From Novosphingobium sp. SCN 66-18 (GTDB taxonomy: Bacteria > Pseudomonadota > Alphaproteobacteria > Sphingomonadales > Sphingomonadaceae), in the NCBI GenBank assembly GCA_001725355.1, contig MEGD01000014.1:1-64000 (forward strand): a DNA stretch of 64,000 nt, read 5' to 3'. The translations under genes and the position numbers were made by a program. Position 1 is the first letter of the stretch; the number at the start of each line of letters is the position of its first letter. The notes beneath the pieces are model-generated. The model searched no databases, was not told the DNA's origin, and saw only the letters and a program-made list of their open reading frames with translations. Shown here in pieces: positions 45,752 to 53,457 of this stretch.

Positions 45752-46537
45752 TTACGAAGCGCGCGTGAAGTCCGGCTTGCGGCGTTCGAGGAAGGCCGCG
45801 ACGCCTTCCCGGCCTTCCGCGCCGGCCCCCGCCGCCGCGATCGAATCCGCTTCCGCCGCCAGATGCGCGGCAAGATCGCGCGTCGAACTGTCCAGCAGCA
45901 GCGCGCGGGCGGCGCCCAGCGCGCGCACCGGCGCAGCGGCCAGCCTTGCCGCCATAGCCTGCCCTTCCGCGGCGAGATCGCCGTCGGCCACCACGCGCGT
46001 CACCAGCCCCAGCCGCGCGGCCTCTTCCGCGCCCACACGGCGGTTGGTGAGAATCATCTCCTGCGCCACGCGCAGGCCGGCCACGCGCGGCAACAGCCAG
46101 CTCATGCCCCCGTCGGGCGTCAGGCCGATGCCGGTATAGGCCGCGGTGAAATGCGCGGATTCGCCCGCCAGCACCACATCGCCCAGCAGGGCCAGGCTGA
46201 GCCCCGCGCCCGCCGCCGGGCCATGGACCAGCGTCAACAGCGGCTTGTCCATCCGCGCCAGCACCAGCACCGCCTCGTGCAGCGCGCTGGCCAGTTCGTG
46301 CAGGAAAGCGCCGGCGCGATCCCCGGCGGCGGCAAATGCGGCGATGTCCCCGCCGGCGCAGAACAGGCGGCCGTTACCCGCCAGCACCACGCAGCGCACC
46401 GCCGGATCGCCCGCGCAGTCGCGCGCCGCCGCGTCGAGCGCGCGCGCCAGGTCCATGTCGATCGCGTTGCCCTGATCGGGCCGGTCGAGCGTGATCGTGG
46501 CGATGCCACCCTCGCGGGCGAGCAGAACGGAACTCAT
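45752..46537 (-). CDS. Enoyl-CoA hydratase/isomerase family protein
   Basis: A crotonase-fold protein of 261 residues. The oxyanion hole residues are in RLFCAGGDIAAF and VHGPAAGAGLSLAL. One of the two usual catalytic glutamates is replaced in TAAYTGIGLTPDGG, where the second site carries Asp/Gly, so isomerase activity is as likely as hydratase. Its start overlaps the stop of the phosphotransferase gene (ATGA). It is last in a five-gene minus-strand acyl-CoA operon. Confidence 0.9.
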   Translation of the reverse strand: MSSVLLAREGGIATITLDRPDQGNAIDMDLARALDAAARDCAGDPAVRCVVLAGNGRLFCAGGDIAAFAAAGDRAGAFLHELASALHEAVLVLARMDKPLLTLVHGPAAGAGLSLALLGDVVLAGESAHFTAAYTGIGLTPDGGMSWLLPRVAGLRVAQEMILTNRRVGAEEAARLGLVTRVVADGDLAAEGQAMAARLAAAPVRALGAARALLLDSSTRDLAAHLAAEADSIAAAGAGAEGREGVAAFLERRKPDFTRAS

Positions 46538-47607
46538 GCGCAGGCCTCCATCGCTTCGCGCGCCAGCGCCGCCAGTCGGGGGAAAGCTTCCGCCCGCTCC
46601 CGCGCGTGGGCGCTGTTGGCGGTGCCGCGCAGCACGCGGCCCTTGATGCCGTGAAAGATCGCGGCCAGCCGGAAGAAGTTGAACGCGATATAGAAGTCCC
46701 AGTCCGGAATCCCCGCGCGCCCGGTCCGCCGGCAATAGGCGGCGATATAGTCCGCCTCGGTCGGCAGACCCAGCGGCACGGGATCGGCCCCGCCCAGCCC
46801 GGCGACGATGTCCGGCGGCATCCGGTACATCGTGGCGTGGTAGGCGAAGTCCGACAGCGGATTGCCCAGGGTCGACAATTCCCAGTCCAGCACCGCGACG
46901 ACGCGCGGTTCGGTGGGATGGAAGATCATGTTGTCGCAGCGGAAATCGCCGTGCGTCACGCGGCTCTCGTCGCCCGGCGGGATGTGCGCCGGCAGCCATG
47001 CGACGAGCGCGTCCATGTCCGCGTTGCGGCCAGCCAGCTCGTCGTCGAGGTACTGTTTCGACCAGCGCCCGATCTGCCGTTCGAAGAAATTGCCGGGCCG
47101 GCCGAAATCGCCCAGGCCCACCGCCTCGGGATCGACCGCGTGCAGCGCGGCGATCGTGGCGTTCATGGCATCGTAGTAGGCCGCGCGCTCCGCCTGCGGG
47201 ACTTCGGGGAAGCGGGCATCCCAGAAGATGCGGCCATCGACCATCGCCATGACGTAGAACGCGCTGCCGATCACGCCATCGTCCTCGCACACGCCCAGAA
47301 CCGGCGGCACGGGCACCGGCGTCGGCCCCAGCGCGGTCAGCACGCGCGCCTCGCGCAGCACGTCGTGCGCGCCTTTCAACAACGGCCCCGGCGGCTTGCG
47401 GCGCAGCACATAGCGCGCGCCCGGCGTGGTCAGGCGGTAGGTGGGGTTCGACTGGCCGCCGTTGAACTGCGCCACCTCCAGCGGGCCGGCGAAACCATCG
47501 ACATGCGCCGCCATCCACCGCGCAAGCGCACCTTCGTCGAACGCGACGCGAACCTCGCCCGCGCCCGCGTTAGCCCCACCGTTGTCGATCGACACCTCAG
47601 CCGCCAT
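46534..47607 (-). CDS. ACAD10/11-type phosphotransferase (APH fold), probable acyl-CoA hydroxyl kinase
   Basis: A 357-residue aminoglycoside-phosphotransferase-like kinase. The nucleotide and catalytic motifs are FNGGQSNPTYRL, YVLRRKPPGPLL, HGDFRCDNMIFHP (catalytic Asp) and VLDWELSTLGNPLSDFAYH (metal-binding Asp). These stretches closely match what I recall of the N-terminal kinase domain of human ACAD11 rather than antibiotic kinases. In ACAD10/11 and in bacterial LvaA the enzyme phosphorylates the 4-hydroxyl of 4-hydroxyacyl-CoA. The start lies inside the end of the upstream acyl-CoA dehydrogenase gene (11-base overlap), so they are probably made together. Confidence 0.88.
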   Translation of the reverse strand: MAAEVSIDNGGANAGAGEVRVAFDEGALARWMAAHVDGFAGPLEVAQFNGGQSNPTYRLTTPGARYVLRRKPPGPLLKGAHDVLREARVLTALGPTPVPVPPVLGVCEDDGVIGSAFYVMAMVDGRIFWDARFPEVPQAERAAYYDAMNATIAALHAVDPEAVGLGDFGRPGNFFERQIGRWSKQYLDDELAGRNADMDALVAWLPAHIPPGDESRVTHGDFRCDNMIFHPTEPRVVAVLDWELSTLGNPLSDFAYHATMYRMPPDIVAGLGGADPVPLGLPTEADYIAAYCRRTGRAGIPDWDFYIAFNFFRLAAIFHGIKGRVLRGTANSAHARERAEAFPRLAALAREAMEACA

Positions 47608-48784
47608 GGCCGTGCCTCCAGTCGCGCTTGACCTTCTTGGCCAGGCTCCATTTGTGAACCTCGGTCGGGCCGTCATAGATGCGGAAGGCGCGCACTTCGC
47701 GGAAGACCTGCTCGACGATGGTCTTGTCGGTCACGCCGGTTCCACCCATCACCTGCACGCAGCGGTCGGCGATGCGCATCAGCGCCTCGGACACCGCCAC
47801 CTTGGCCATCGAGCTTTCGACCGTGCCGAGCGAGCCGGTATCGAGCACCGCGGCGCACCAGTCGATCATCAGTTCGGCCTGCTTCAGATCGATCATGTTC
47901 TCGGCCAGCATGAAGCCCACGCCTTCGTGATCGATGAGCTGCTTGCCGAAGGCCATGCGCCGGTTGGCATAGTCCACCGCGATCTCGTTGGCGCGGATGC
48001 ACCCGCCCAGCCAGCGCATGCAGTGCGAAAGGCGCGCCGGGCTGAGCCGCACCTGCGCGTACTTGAAGCCTTCGCCGGCATCACCCAGCATCTGGTCGGC
48101 GGGAATGCGCAGGTTGTCGATGGTGACCGTGGCGTGGCCGCCCGGCATCGAGCTGTCGATAGTGTTGGGCACGTGATCGATGCGGATCGCGGGATCGGGC
48201 AGATCGACCAGGAACATGCACGCGCCGCCCTGCGAATCCGGATCGACCGACTTCGCCATGACGATGCCCACCTTGGCGCCTTCCGCGCCGGTGATGAAGG
48301 CCTTGCGCCCGTTCACCACCCAGTGGTTGCCGTCGCGGCGGCAGGTGGTCTGCATCATCGAGGGATCGGACCCGGCGCCGCCTTCGTCGGACGGCTCGGT
48401 CATGAAGAAGGCCGAACGCACGCGCCCTTCCACCAGCGGCGCCAGGAAGCGCGCCTTGAGGTCGGCGCTGCCGACATGGCCCAGCAGGTATATGTTGCCT
48501 TCGTCGGGCGCCTGGGTGTTGCAGGCCAGCATGCCCAGCGGCGAAAGGCCCGACTTGATCAGGATGACAGCGGTTTCGCGCTGGTTGAAATGGCTGCCGT
48601 CGGGCCGGATGTGGGGGGTGAGGACACCGGCCGCGCGCGCCTTTTCGCGCAGTTCCATCACGAGTTCGTCGGTCGGCGCGCCGTGATGGTCGCGGCGCGG
48701 GTCCTGTTCATAGGGAACCACGGTTTCGCGGACAAAGGCTTCCACCTTCGCCGCCATGTCGAGCGCTTCGCGGCTGATCGTCAT
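47597..48784 (-). CDS. ACAD11-type acyl-CoA dehydrogenase
   Basis: This 395-residue flavoprotein of the acyl-CoA dehydrogenase fold shows CNTQAPDEGNIYLLGHVG, SAFFMTEPSDEGGAGSDPS and the C-terminal RAFRIYDGPTEVHKWSL. Ordinary members have a catalytic Glu in a YEG motif; here it is Asp371 (IYDG). The same replacement is found, from memory, in ACAD10/11, which act on 4-phosphorylated acyl-CoA. With the adjacent kinase this looks like the ACAD11 fusion split into two genes. Between it and the SDR gene there are 24 bases. Confidence 0.88.
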   Translation of the reverse strand: MTISREALDMAAKVEAFVRETVVPYEQDPRRDHHGAPTDELVMELREKARAAGVLTPHIRPDGSHFNQRETAVILIKSGLSPLGMLACNTQAPDEGNIYLLGHVGSADLKARFLAPLVEGRVRSAFFMTEPSDEGGAGSDPSMMQTTCRRDGNHWVVNGRKAFITGAEGAKVGIVMAKSVDPDSQGGACMFLVDLPDPAIRIDHVPNTIDSSMPGGHATVTIDNLRIPADQMLGDAGEGFKYAQVRLSPARLSHCMRWLGGCIRANEIAVDYANRRMAFGKQLIDHEGVGFMLAENMIDLKQAELMIDWCAAVLDTGSLGTVESSMAKVAVSEALMRIADRCVQVMGGTGVTDKTIVEQVFREVRAFRIYDGPTEVHKWSLAKKVKRDWRHGHGG

Positions 48785-48808
48785 CGTATCCTCACCCTGT
48801 GTTTGGTC

Positions 48809-49573
48809 TTAGCGCGGCGCCATGCGGATCGCGCCATCCAGGCGGATCGTCTCGCCGTTCAGCATCGGGTTGGTGACGATGCTTTCGACCATCTGCGCGT
48901 ATTCGTCGGGCTGGCCGAGCCGGTTCGGGAACGGCACCTGCTTGCCCAGCGAATCCTGCGCGTCCTGCGGCAGCGAGGCCAGCAACGGCGTCCAGAAGAT
49001 GCCCGGGGCGATCGTCATCACGCGGATGCCGCTGCGGGCGAGTTCGCGCGCGATCGGCAGCGTCATGCCGACAATGCCGCCCTTGGAGGCGGAATAGGCG
49101 GCCTGCCCTATCTGCCCGTCGAACGCGGCGACCGAAGCGGTGTTGATGATCACGCCGCGCTCTTCCGGCCCCACCGTTTCGGCATCGTGAATGCGCGCGG
49201 CGAACTTGGACAGCACGTTGAAGCTGCCGATCAGGTTGATCTGGATGATCTTCGCGAAATCGGCGAGCGGCAGCGCCTTGCCGTCGCGGCCGATCACCTT
49301 GGCAGGCGGGCCGATGCCGGCGCAGTTGACGCAGATGCGCGCCTTGCCGTTGACCGCCTCGGCTTCGAGGATCGCGTTCTCGACCGCCGCTTCGTCGGTC
49401 ACGTTGACGGGAAAGAACGTCGCGCCGATCTCGGCCGCGTGGCGGGCGCCCAGGTCCGCGTTCAGGTCGAAGATCGCCACTTTCGCGCCGGCCTTCGCCA
49501 GCCGCGCCGCCGTGGCGCCGCCGAGACCCGATGCGCCGCCGGTGACGATGGCGGCCACTCCCTTGATTTCCAT
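48809..49573 (-). CDS. 3-hydroxyacyl-CoA dehydrogenase of the SDR type (HSD10-like)
   Basis: A 254-residue short-chain dehydrogenase with the NAD motif IVTGGASGLGGATAARLAKAG, NCAGIGPPAK, and the catalytic Ser-Tyr-Lys (INTASVAAFDG and AAYSASKGGIVGMTL). WTPLLASLPQDAQDSLGKQ and RLGQPDEYAQMVESIV match type II 3-hydroxyacyl-CoA dehydrogenases (HSD17B10). Those oxidise 3-hydroxyacyl- and 2-methyl-3-hydroxybutyryl-CoA. It sits between the two dehydrogenase genes of the operon. Confidence 0.93.
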   Translation of the reverse strand: MEIKGVAAIVTGGASGLGGATAARLAKAGAKVAIFDLNADLGARHAAEIGATFFPVNVTDEAAVENAILEAEAVNGKARICVNCAGIGPPAKVIGRDGKALPLADFAKIIQINLIGSFNVLSKFAARIHDAETVGPEERGVIINTASVAAFDGQIGQAAYSASKGGIVGMTLPIARELARSGIRVMTIAPGIFWTPLLASLPQDAQDSLGKQVPFPNRLGQPDEYAQMVESIVTNPMLNGETIRLDGAIRMAPR

Positions 49574-49606
49574 GCTTCCCGCTCCTTCAGCGATATTCCG
49601 TTGAAC

Positions 49607-50746
49607 TTACAGCGCGCGGGCGATGACCATGCGCTGGATATCGGACGTGCCTTCGTAGATCTGGCACACGCGCACATCGCGGTAGATCCGCGCGATGCCG
49701 AATTCCTCGAGATAGCCGTACCCGCCCAGCGTCTGCAACGCGCCGGACACGACCGCCTCGGCCGTTTCGGAGGCGACGAGCTTGGCCATCGAGGCTTCCT
49801 TGAGACAGGACTGCCCCGTCTCGCTGCCGGCATCCTTGACCGCCGCCGCATGGAGCACGAGTTGGCGCGCCGCTTCCAGCCGGGCGGCCAGGTCGGCCAA
49901 GCGAAAACCCACCGCCTGGTGCTGGATGATCGGCTGGCCGAAGCTCTTGCGCTCCTTGGCGTAGCCGACCGCGATCTCCAGCGCCGCCTGCGCCATGCCG
50001 ATGCACTGCGCGGCAATGCCGATGCGGCCCGCCTCCAGATTGGACAGCGCGATCGCATAGCCCGCGCCGGCCTGGCCCAGCATCAGGTCGTCCGGCACGA
50101 ACAGGTTGTCGAAGCGGATGGCGCAGGTGTCGGACGCGCGCTGACCCAGCTTGTGCTCGACCTTGTCGACCACGTAGCCGGCGCTGTCGGTCGGCACGAG
50201 GAAGGCCGACAGGCCGCGCTTGCCGGCATCGGGATCGGTCACCGCGAACACGATCGCCAGCTTCGCGATGCGGCCCGACGAGATGAACTGCTTCGCCCCG
50301 TCGAGCACATAGCCGCCCTCCACCTTGCGGGCGCGGGTGCGGATGGCCGATGCGTCGGACCCCGCGTCCGCCTCGGTCAGCGCGAAGGCGCCGATCGCCT
50401 TGCCACCCACCAGATCGGGCAGGAACCGCGCCTGCTGCGCTGGCGTGCCATAGCGCAGCAAGGCGGAAACGATCAGGCTGTTCTGGATCGACAGGATCGT
50501 CGAAAGCGCGCCATCGGCCGCCGCGATCTCGATCAGCGCGGCGGCATAGGACACGTAATCGAGCCCCGCCCCGCCGACCTCTTCGGGCGCGGTCATGCCG
50601 GTCAGCCCCATGTCCGCCAGCGCGGCGAACAGCTCCGGCGGATAGGCGCCCGCCGCCTCGTAGGCCGGCGCGTTGGGCAGGATCTGCTCGTGCGCGAAAT
50701 CGCGCACCATGTCGCGCACGGCGGCCTGGGTTTCCGTCAGAATCAT
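49607..50746 (-). CDS. Acyl-CoA dehydrogenase (canonical)
   Basis: A 379-residue FAD acyl-CoA dehydrogenase that makes trans-2-enoyl-CoA and passes electrons to ETF. Signatures include ALTEADAGSDASAIRT, FISSGRIAKLAIV and the C-terminal GGYGYLEEFGIARIYRDVRV, with the catalytic Glu in QIYEGTSDIQRM, all normal. The ATG at 50746 has GGTGAG just upstream; a GTG three codons earlier (50755) is possible. It is the first gene of the operon, divergent from tetR with only 26 bases between the starts. Confidence 0.94.
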   Translation of the reverse strand: MILTETQAAVRDMVRDFAHEQILPNAPAYEAAGAYPPELFAALADMGLTGMTAPEEVGGAGLDYVSYAAALIEIAAADGALSTILSIQNSLIVSALLRYGTPAQQARFLPDLVGGKAIGAFALTEADAGSDASAIRTRARKVEGGYVLDGAKQFISSGRIAKLAIVFAVTDPDAGKRGLSAFLVPTDSAGYVVDKVEHKLGQRASDTCAIRFDNLFVPDDLMLGQAGAGYAIALSNLEAGRIGIAAQCIGMAQAALEIAVGYAKERKSFGQPIIQHQAVGFRLADLAARLEAARQLVLHAAAVKDAGSETGQSCLKEASMAKLVASETAEAVVSGALQTLGGYGYLEEFGIARIYRDVRVCQIYEGTSDIQRMVIARAL

Positions 50747-50757
50747 GAAACTCACCG

Positions 50758-50781
50758 GTTAGATATCTACTCATGAGTAAC
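50758..50781. promoter_or_regulatory. Double palindrome between the acyl-CoA operon and tetR
   Basis: TAGATATCTA (50760-50769) and TACTCATGAGTA (50768-50779) are perfect palindromes overlapping by two bases, framed by GTTA and TAAC. The second one contains the ATG of the tetR gene. Such a site would let the repressor block both divergent genes. Confidence 0.6.
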
Positions 50782-51453
50782 TTGCATTCCCGTGCGTTTC
50801 TTGTCAACACGGGGGACGCCAGACCGGACCCCGCCTTGACCCCCATTTCCTCGCCTTTCCAGACGCCCGAACAGCGCCAGGCCGATCGCGCCGCGAAACG
50901 CGATGCGGTGCTGCGCGCGGCGGTGCGGATGTTCAACGAGAAGGGCTTCCACCAGACCTCGCTCGATGACGTGGCGGCGCGGCTCGGCATCTCCAAGCCG
51001 ACGATCTACCACTACCTTGGCAACAAGGATCAGGTGCTGCTCGAATGCGTTTCGCGCGGGCTGGGCCAGATCATCGAGGCCGGGGCGGAGGCGCGGCGGA
51101 AGTCCGGCAACGGCGCGGAACGGCTTGCCTGGTTCCTGCGCCGCTACGCCCAGATCAACATGGACGATTTCGGCCGCTGCGTGATCCGCACCGGCGACGA
51201 GGCGCTGGCGAGCGAAAGCCAGCAGCAGTTCCGCGCGCTCAAGCGCCGGATCGACAGCGCCCTGCGCGAAATGATCGGCGAGGCGATCGCCGACGGCTCG
51301 CTCGCGCCGACCGATCCCAAGCTGCTGGCCTTCACCATCGCTGGCGCGCTCAACTGGCCCGCGCGCTGGCACGATCCCGATGGCGAACACGCGCCGGCGG
51401 AACTTGCCGAGTACCTCGTGACCAACCTGGCGCGCGGCTACCTGCCACGCTGA
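50773..51453 (+). CDS. TetR family transcriptional regulator
   Basis: A 226-residue repressor with an N-terminal TetR helix-turn-helix (AAVRMFNEKGFHQTSLDDVA, RLGISKPTIYHYLGNKDQVL) and a helical ligand-binding domain. The ATG at 50773 gives an unusual 40-residue extension before the DNA-binding domain and lies inside a palindrome. A TTG at 50836 would remove 21 residues. The gene is divergent from the acyl-CoA operon, so an acyl-CoA ligand is the natural expectation. Confidence 0.9.
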   Translation: MSNLHSRAFLVNTGDARPDPALTPISSPFQTPEQRQADRAAKRDAVLRAAVRMFNEKGFHQTSLDDVAARLGISKPTIYHYLGNKDQVLLECVSRGLGQIIEAGAEARRKSGNGAERLAWFLRRYAQINMDDFGRCVIRTGDEALASESQQQFRALKRRIDSALREMIGEAIADGSLAPTDPKLLAFTIAGALNWPARWHDPDGEHAPAELAEYLVTNLARGYLPR

Positions 51454-51572
51454 GGCGCGCGACGGAACGTCCGGCGCTCCATGTATACGTAGTGTGATTG
51501 CGCCGGCACCGTGCCACGGGCTAGACCTGACGAAAGCCCGGCCCACGCAAATGCCGGCGCGGAGAGGATTTC

Positions 51573-52739
51573 ATGAGCATTGCCAGCATCGCGCTCCCCC
51601 GCATCCTGCGCATCGGCGGCGGCGCATCGCGCCAGTTGCCCGATGTGCTGGCCACGCTGGGCCTGTCCCGCCCCCTGATCGTGACGGATGCCTTCCTGGT
51701 CGGGCAAGGCCGCGTGGAAACGCTGCAAGGCAGCCTGAACGCCGCCGGCATCGCCAGCCGGGTCTTCGACGGGACCGTTCCCGATCCGACCGTCGCGTCG
51801 ATCGAGGCCGGCCTCGCCTTCCTGCGCGAAGGCGAACACGATTGCGTGGTCGGCTTCGGCGGGGGCAGCCCGCTCGACAGCGCGAAGGCCATCGCCATGC
51901 TCGCGCGCCACGGCGGAGCCATGGCGGACTACAAGGCCCCCCACGTCCAGGACGAACCGGGCCTGCCCGTGATCGCCATCCCGACCACCGCCGGCACCGG
52001 ATCGGAAGCGACCCGCGTCACGGTCATCACCGACGAAACGACCGACGAGAAGATGATGTGCCCCGGCCTCGCCTATCTGCCGGTGGCGGCGCTGGTCGAT
52101 TACGAACTGACCTTCACCAAGCCGCGCCGGCTGACGGCCGATACCGGGATCGATTCGCTGACCCACGCGATCGAGGCCTATGTCTCGAAGCGCGCCAGCC
52201 CCTTCACCGATGGCATGGCCCTGCTGGCGATGCGCGCGATCGCGCCCAACCTGCGTCGCGCCTGCGACGATCCCGATGACCGCGACGCGCGCGAGGCGCT
52301 GATGCTGGGCGCGACGCAGGCGGGCATCGCCTTCACCAACGCCTCGGTCGCGCTGGTGCACGGCATGAGCCGGCCGATCGGCGCGCATTTCCATGTGCCG
52401 CACGGTCTGTCCAACGCCATGCTGCTGCCCACGGTGACCGCGTGGTCCGCCCCCGCCGCGCTGCCGCGCTATGCCGAATGCGCCCGCGCCATGGGCGTGG
52501 CCGACGCGCGTGAGGGCGATCAGGGCGCGGTGGCGCGGCTGCTGGAGGAACTGGGCGCGCTCAACCGCGATCTCGGCGTGCCGGGGCCGGCCGCCTGGGG
52601 CATCGACGCCGCCCGCTGGCAGGGCCTGATCCCGACGATGTGCGAACAGGCGATCGCCTCGGGATCGCCCGCCAACAACCCGCGCGTGCCCGATGCGGTC
52701 GAAATGGCCGAGCTTTACGCCCGCGTGTGGGACGGATAG
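51573..52739 (+). CDS. Iron-containing alcohol dehydrogenase
   Basis: This group III (ADH4/AdhB-type) dehydrogenase has 388 residues with the NAD loop GFGGGSPLDSAKAIAML, PTTAGTGSEATRVTVITD, and iron ligands in THAIEAYVS and VALVHGMSRPIGAHFHVPHG. GGAGAGG lies five to seven bases before the ATG. The family includes 4-hydroxybutyrate dehydrogenase/hydroxyacid-oxoacid transhydrogenase as well as simple alcohol dehydrogenases. Next to a 4-hydroxyacyl-CoA system the first is attractive, but this is only positional. Confidence 0.92.
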   Translation: MSIASIALPRILRIGGGASRQLPDVLATLGLSRPLIVTDAFLVGQGRVETLQGSLNAAGIASRVFDGTVPDPTVASIEAGLAFLREGEHDCVVGFGGGSPLDSAKAIAMLARHGGAMADYKAPHVQDEPGLPVIAIPTTAGTGSEATRVTVITDETTDEKMMCPGLAYLPVAALVDYELTFTKPRRLTADTGIDSLTHAIEAYVSKRASPFTDGMALLAMRAIAPNLRRACDDPDDRDAREALMLGATQAGIAFTNASVALVHGMSRPIGAHFHVPHGLSNAMLLPTVTAWSAPAALPRYAECARAMGVADAREGDQGAVARLLEELGALNRDLGVPGPAAWGIDAARWQGLIPTMCEQAIASGSPANNPRVPDAVEMAELYARVWDG

Positions 52740-52752
52740 CGCTTCCCGGGCC

Positions 52753-53457
52753 TCACGCGTCGTCCGCGTCGCCCTCGTCCTCCGGCTCCGTGCGCGCACG
52801 GCCCTTGAAGCCTTGGGCGATCACGTACCATTCCGAGGAATCCTTGCGGCTGGCGGGCGGCTTGGCGTGCTTTACCGTGGCGAAATTGCGCTTGAGCAGG
52901 CCCAGAAGCTGCGTGTCCGTGCCCCCGGCGAAAACCTTGGCGACGAACGCCCCGCCCGGTGCCAGCGTGGCGATGGCGAAATCGACCGCCGTCTCCACCA
53001 GCCCCATCGTGCGCAGGTGGTCGGTCTGCTTGTGCCCCACGGTGTTGGCCGCCATGTCCGACAATACCAGGTCCGGTTCGCCATCGAGCGCGCCTTCGAG
53101 CGCCGCCGGCGCCTCGTCGGCCATGAAATCCATCTGGAAGATGGTCACGCCGTCAATCGGATCGGTCGGCAGCAGGTCGATCCCGACGATCTTCGCCGCC
53201 GGCGCCTTCTGCCGCACGATCTGGCTCCACCCGCCCGGCGCGATGCCCAGGTCGACCACGCGGCGCACGCCCCGCAGCAGGCCGAACTTGGTGTCGAGTT
53301 CGGCCAGCTTGTAGGCGGCGCGGCTGCGATAGCCATCGGCCTTGGCCTGCTTCACATAGGGGTCGTTGATCTGGCGCGACAGCCAGCGCGCCGAAGAGGC
53401 GGTGCGCTTCTTGGCCGTGCGCAGCCTTTCGCCCGGATCGCGTCCAGACCGGCTCAT
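52753..53457 (-). CDS. rlmE: 23S rRNA (uridine2552-2'-O)-methyltransferase
   Basis: RlmE (FtsJ/RrmJ) methylates the ribose of U2552 in the A loop of 23S rRNA with SAM. The 234 residues show the SAM motif VVDLGIAPGGWSQIV and the K-D-K-E catalytic tetrad: Lys in SRAAYKLAEL, Asp in LVLSDMAANTVG, Lys in GAFVAKVFAGG and Glu in SSEWYVIA. The C-terminus has an acidic tail (EPEDEGDADDA). Its ATG overlaps the ppx stop (ATGA). Confidence 0.96.
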   Translation of the reverse strand: MSRSGRDPGERLRTAKKRTASSARWLSRQINDPYVKQAKADGYRSRAAYKLAELDTKFGLLRGVRRVVDLGIAPGGWSQIVRQKAPAAKIVGIDLLPTDPIDGVTIFQMDFMADEAPAALEGALDGEPDLVLSDMAANTVGHKQTDHLRTMGLVETAVDFAIATLAPGGAFVAKVFAGGTDTQLLGLLKRNFATVKHAKPPASRKDSSEWYVIAQGFKGRARTEPEDEGDADDA

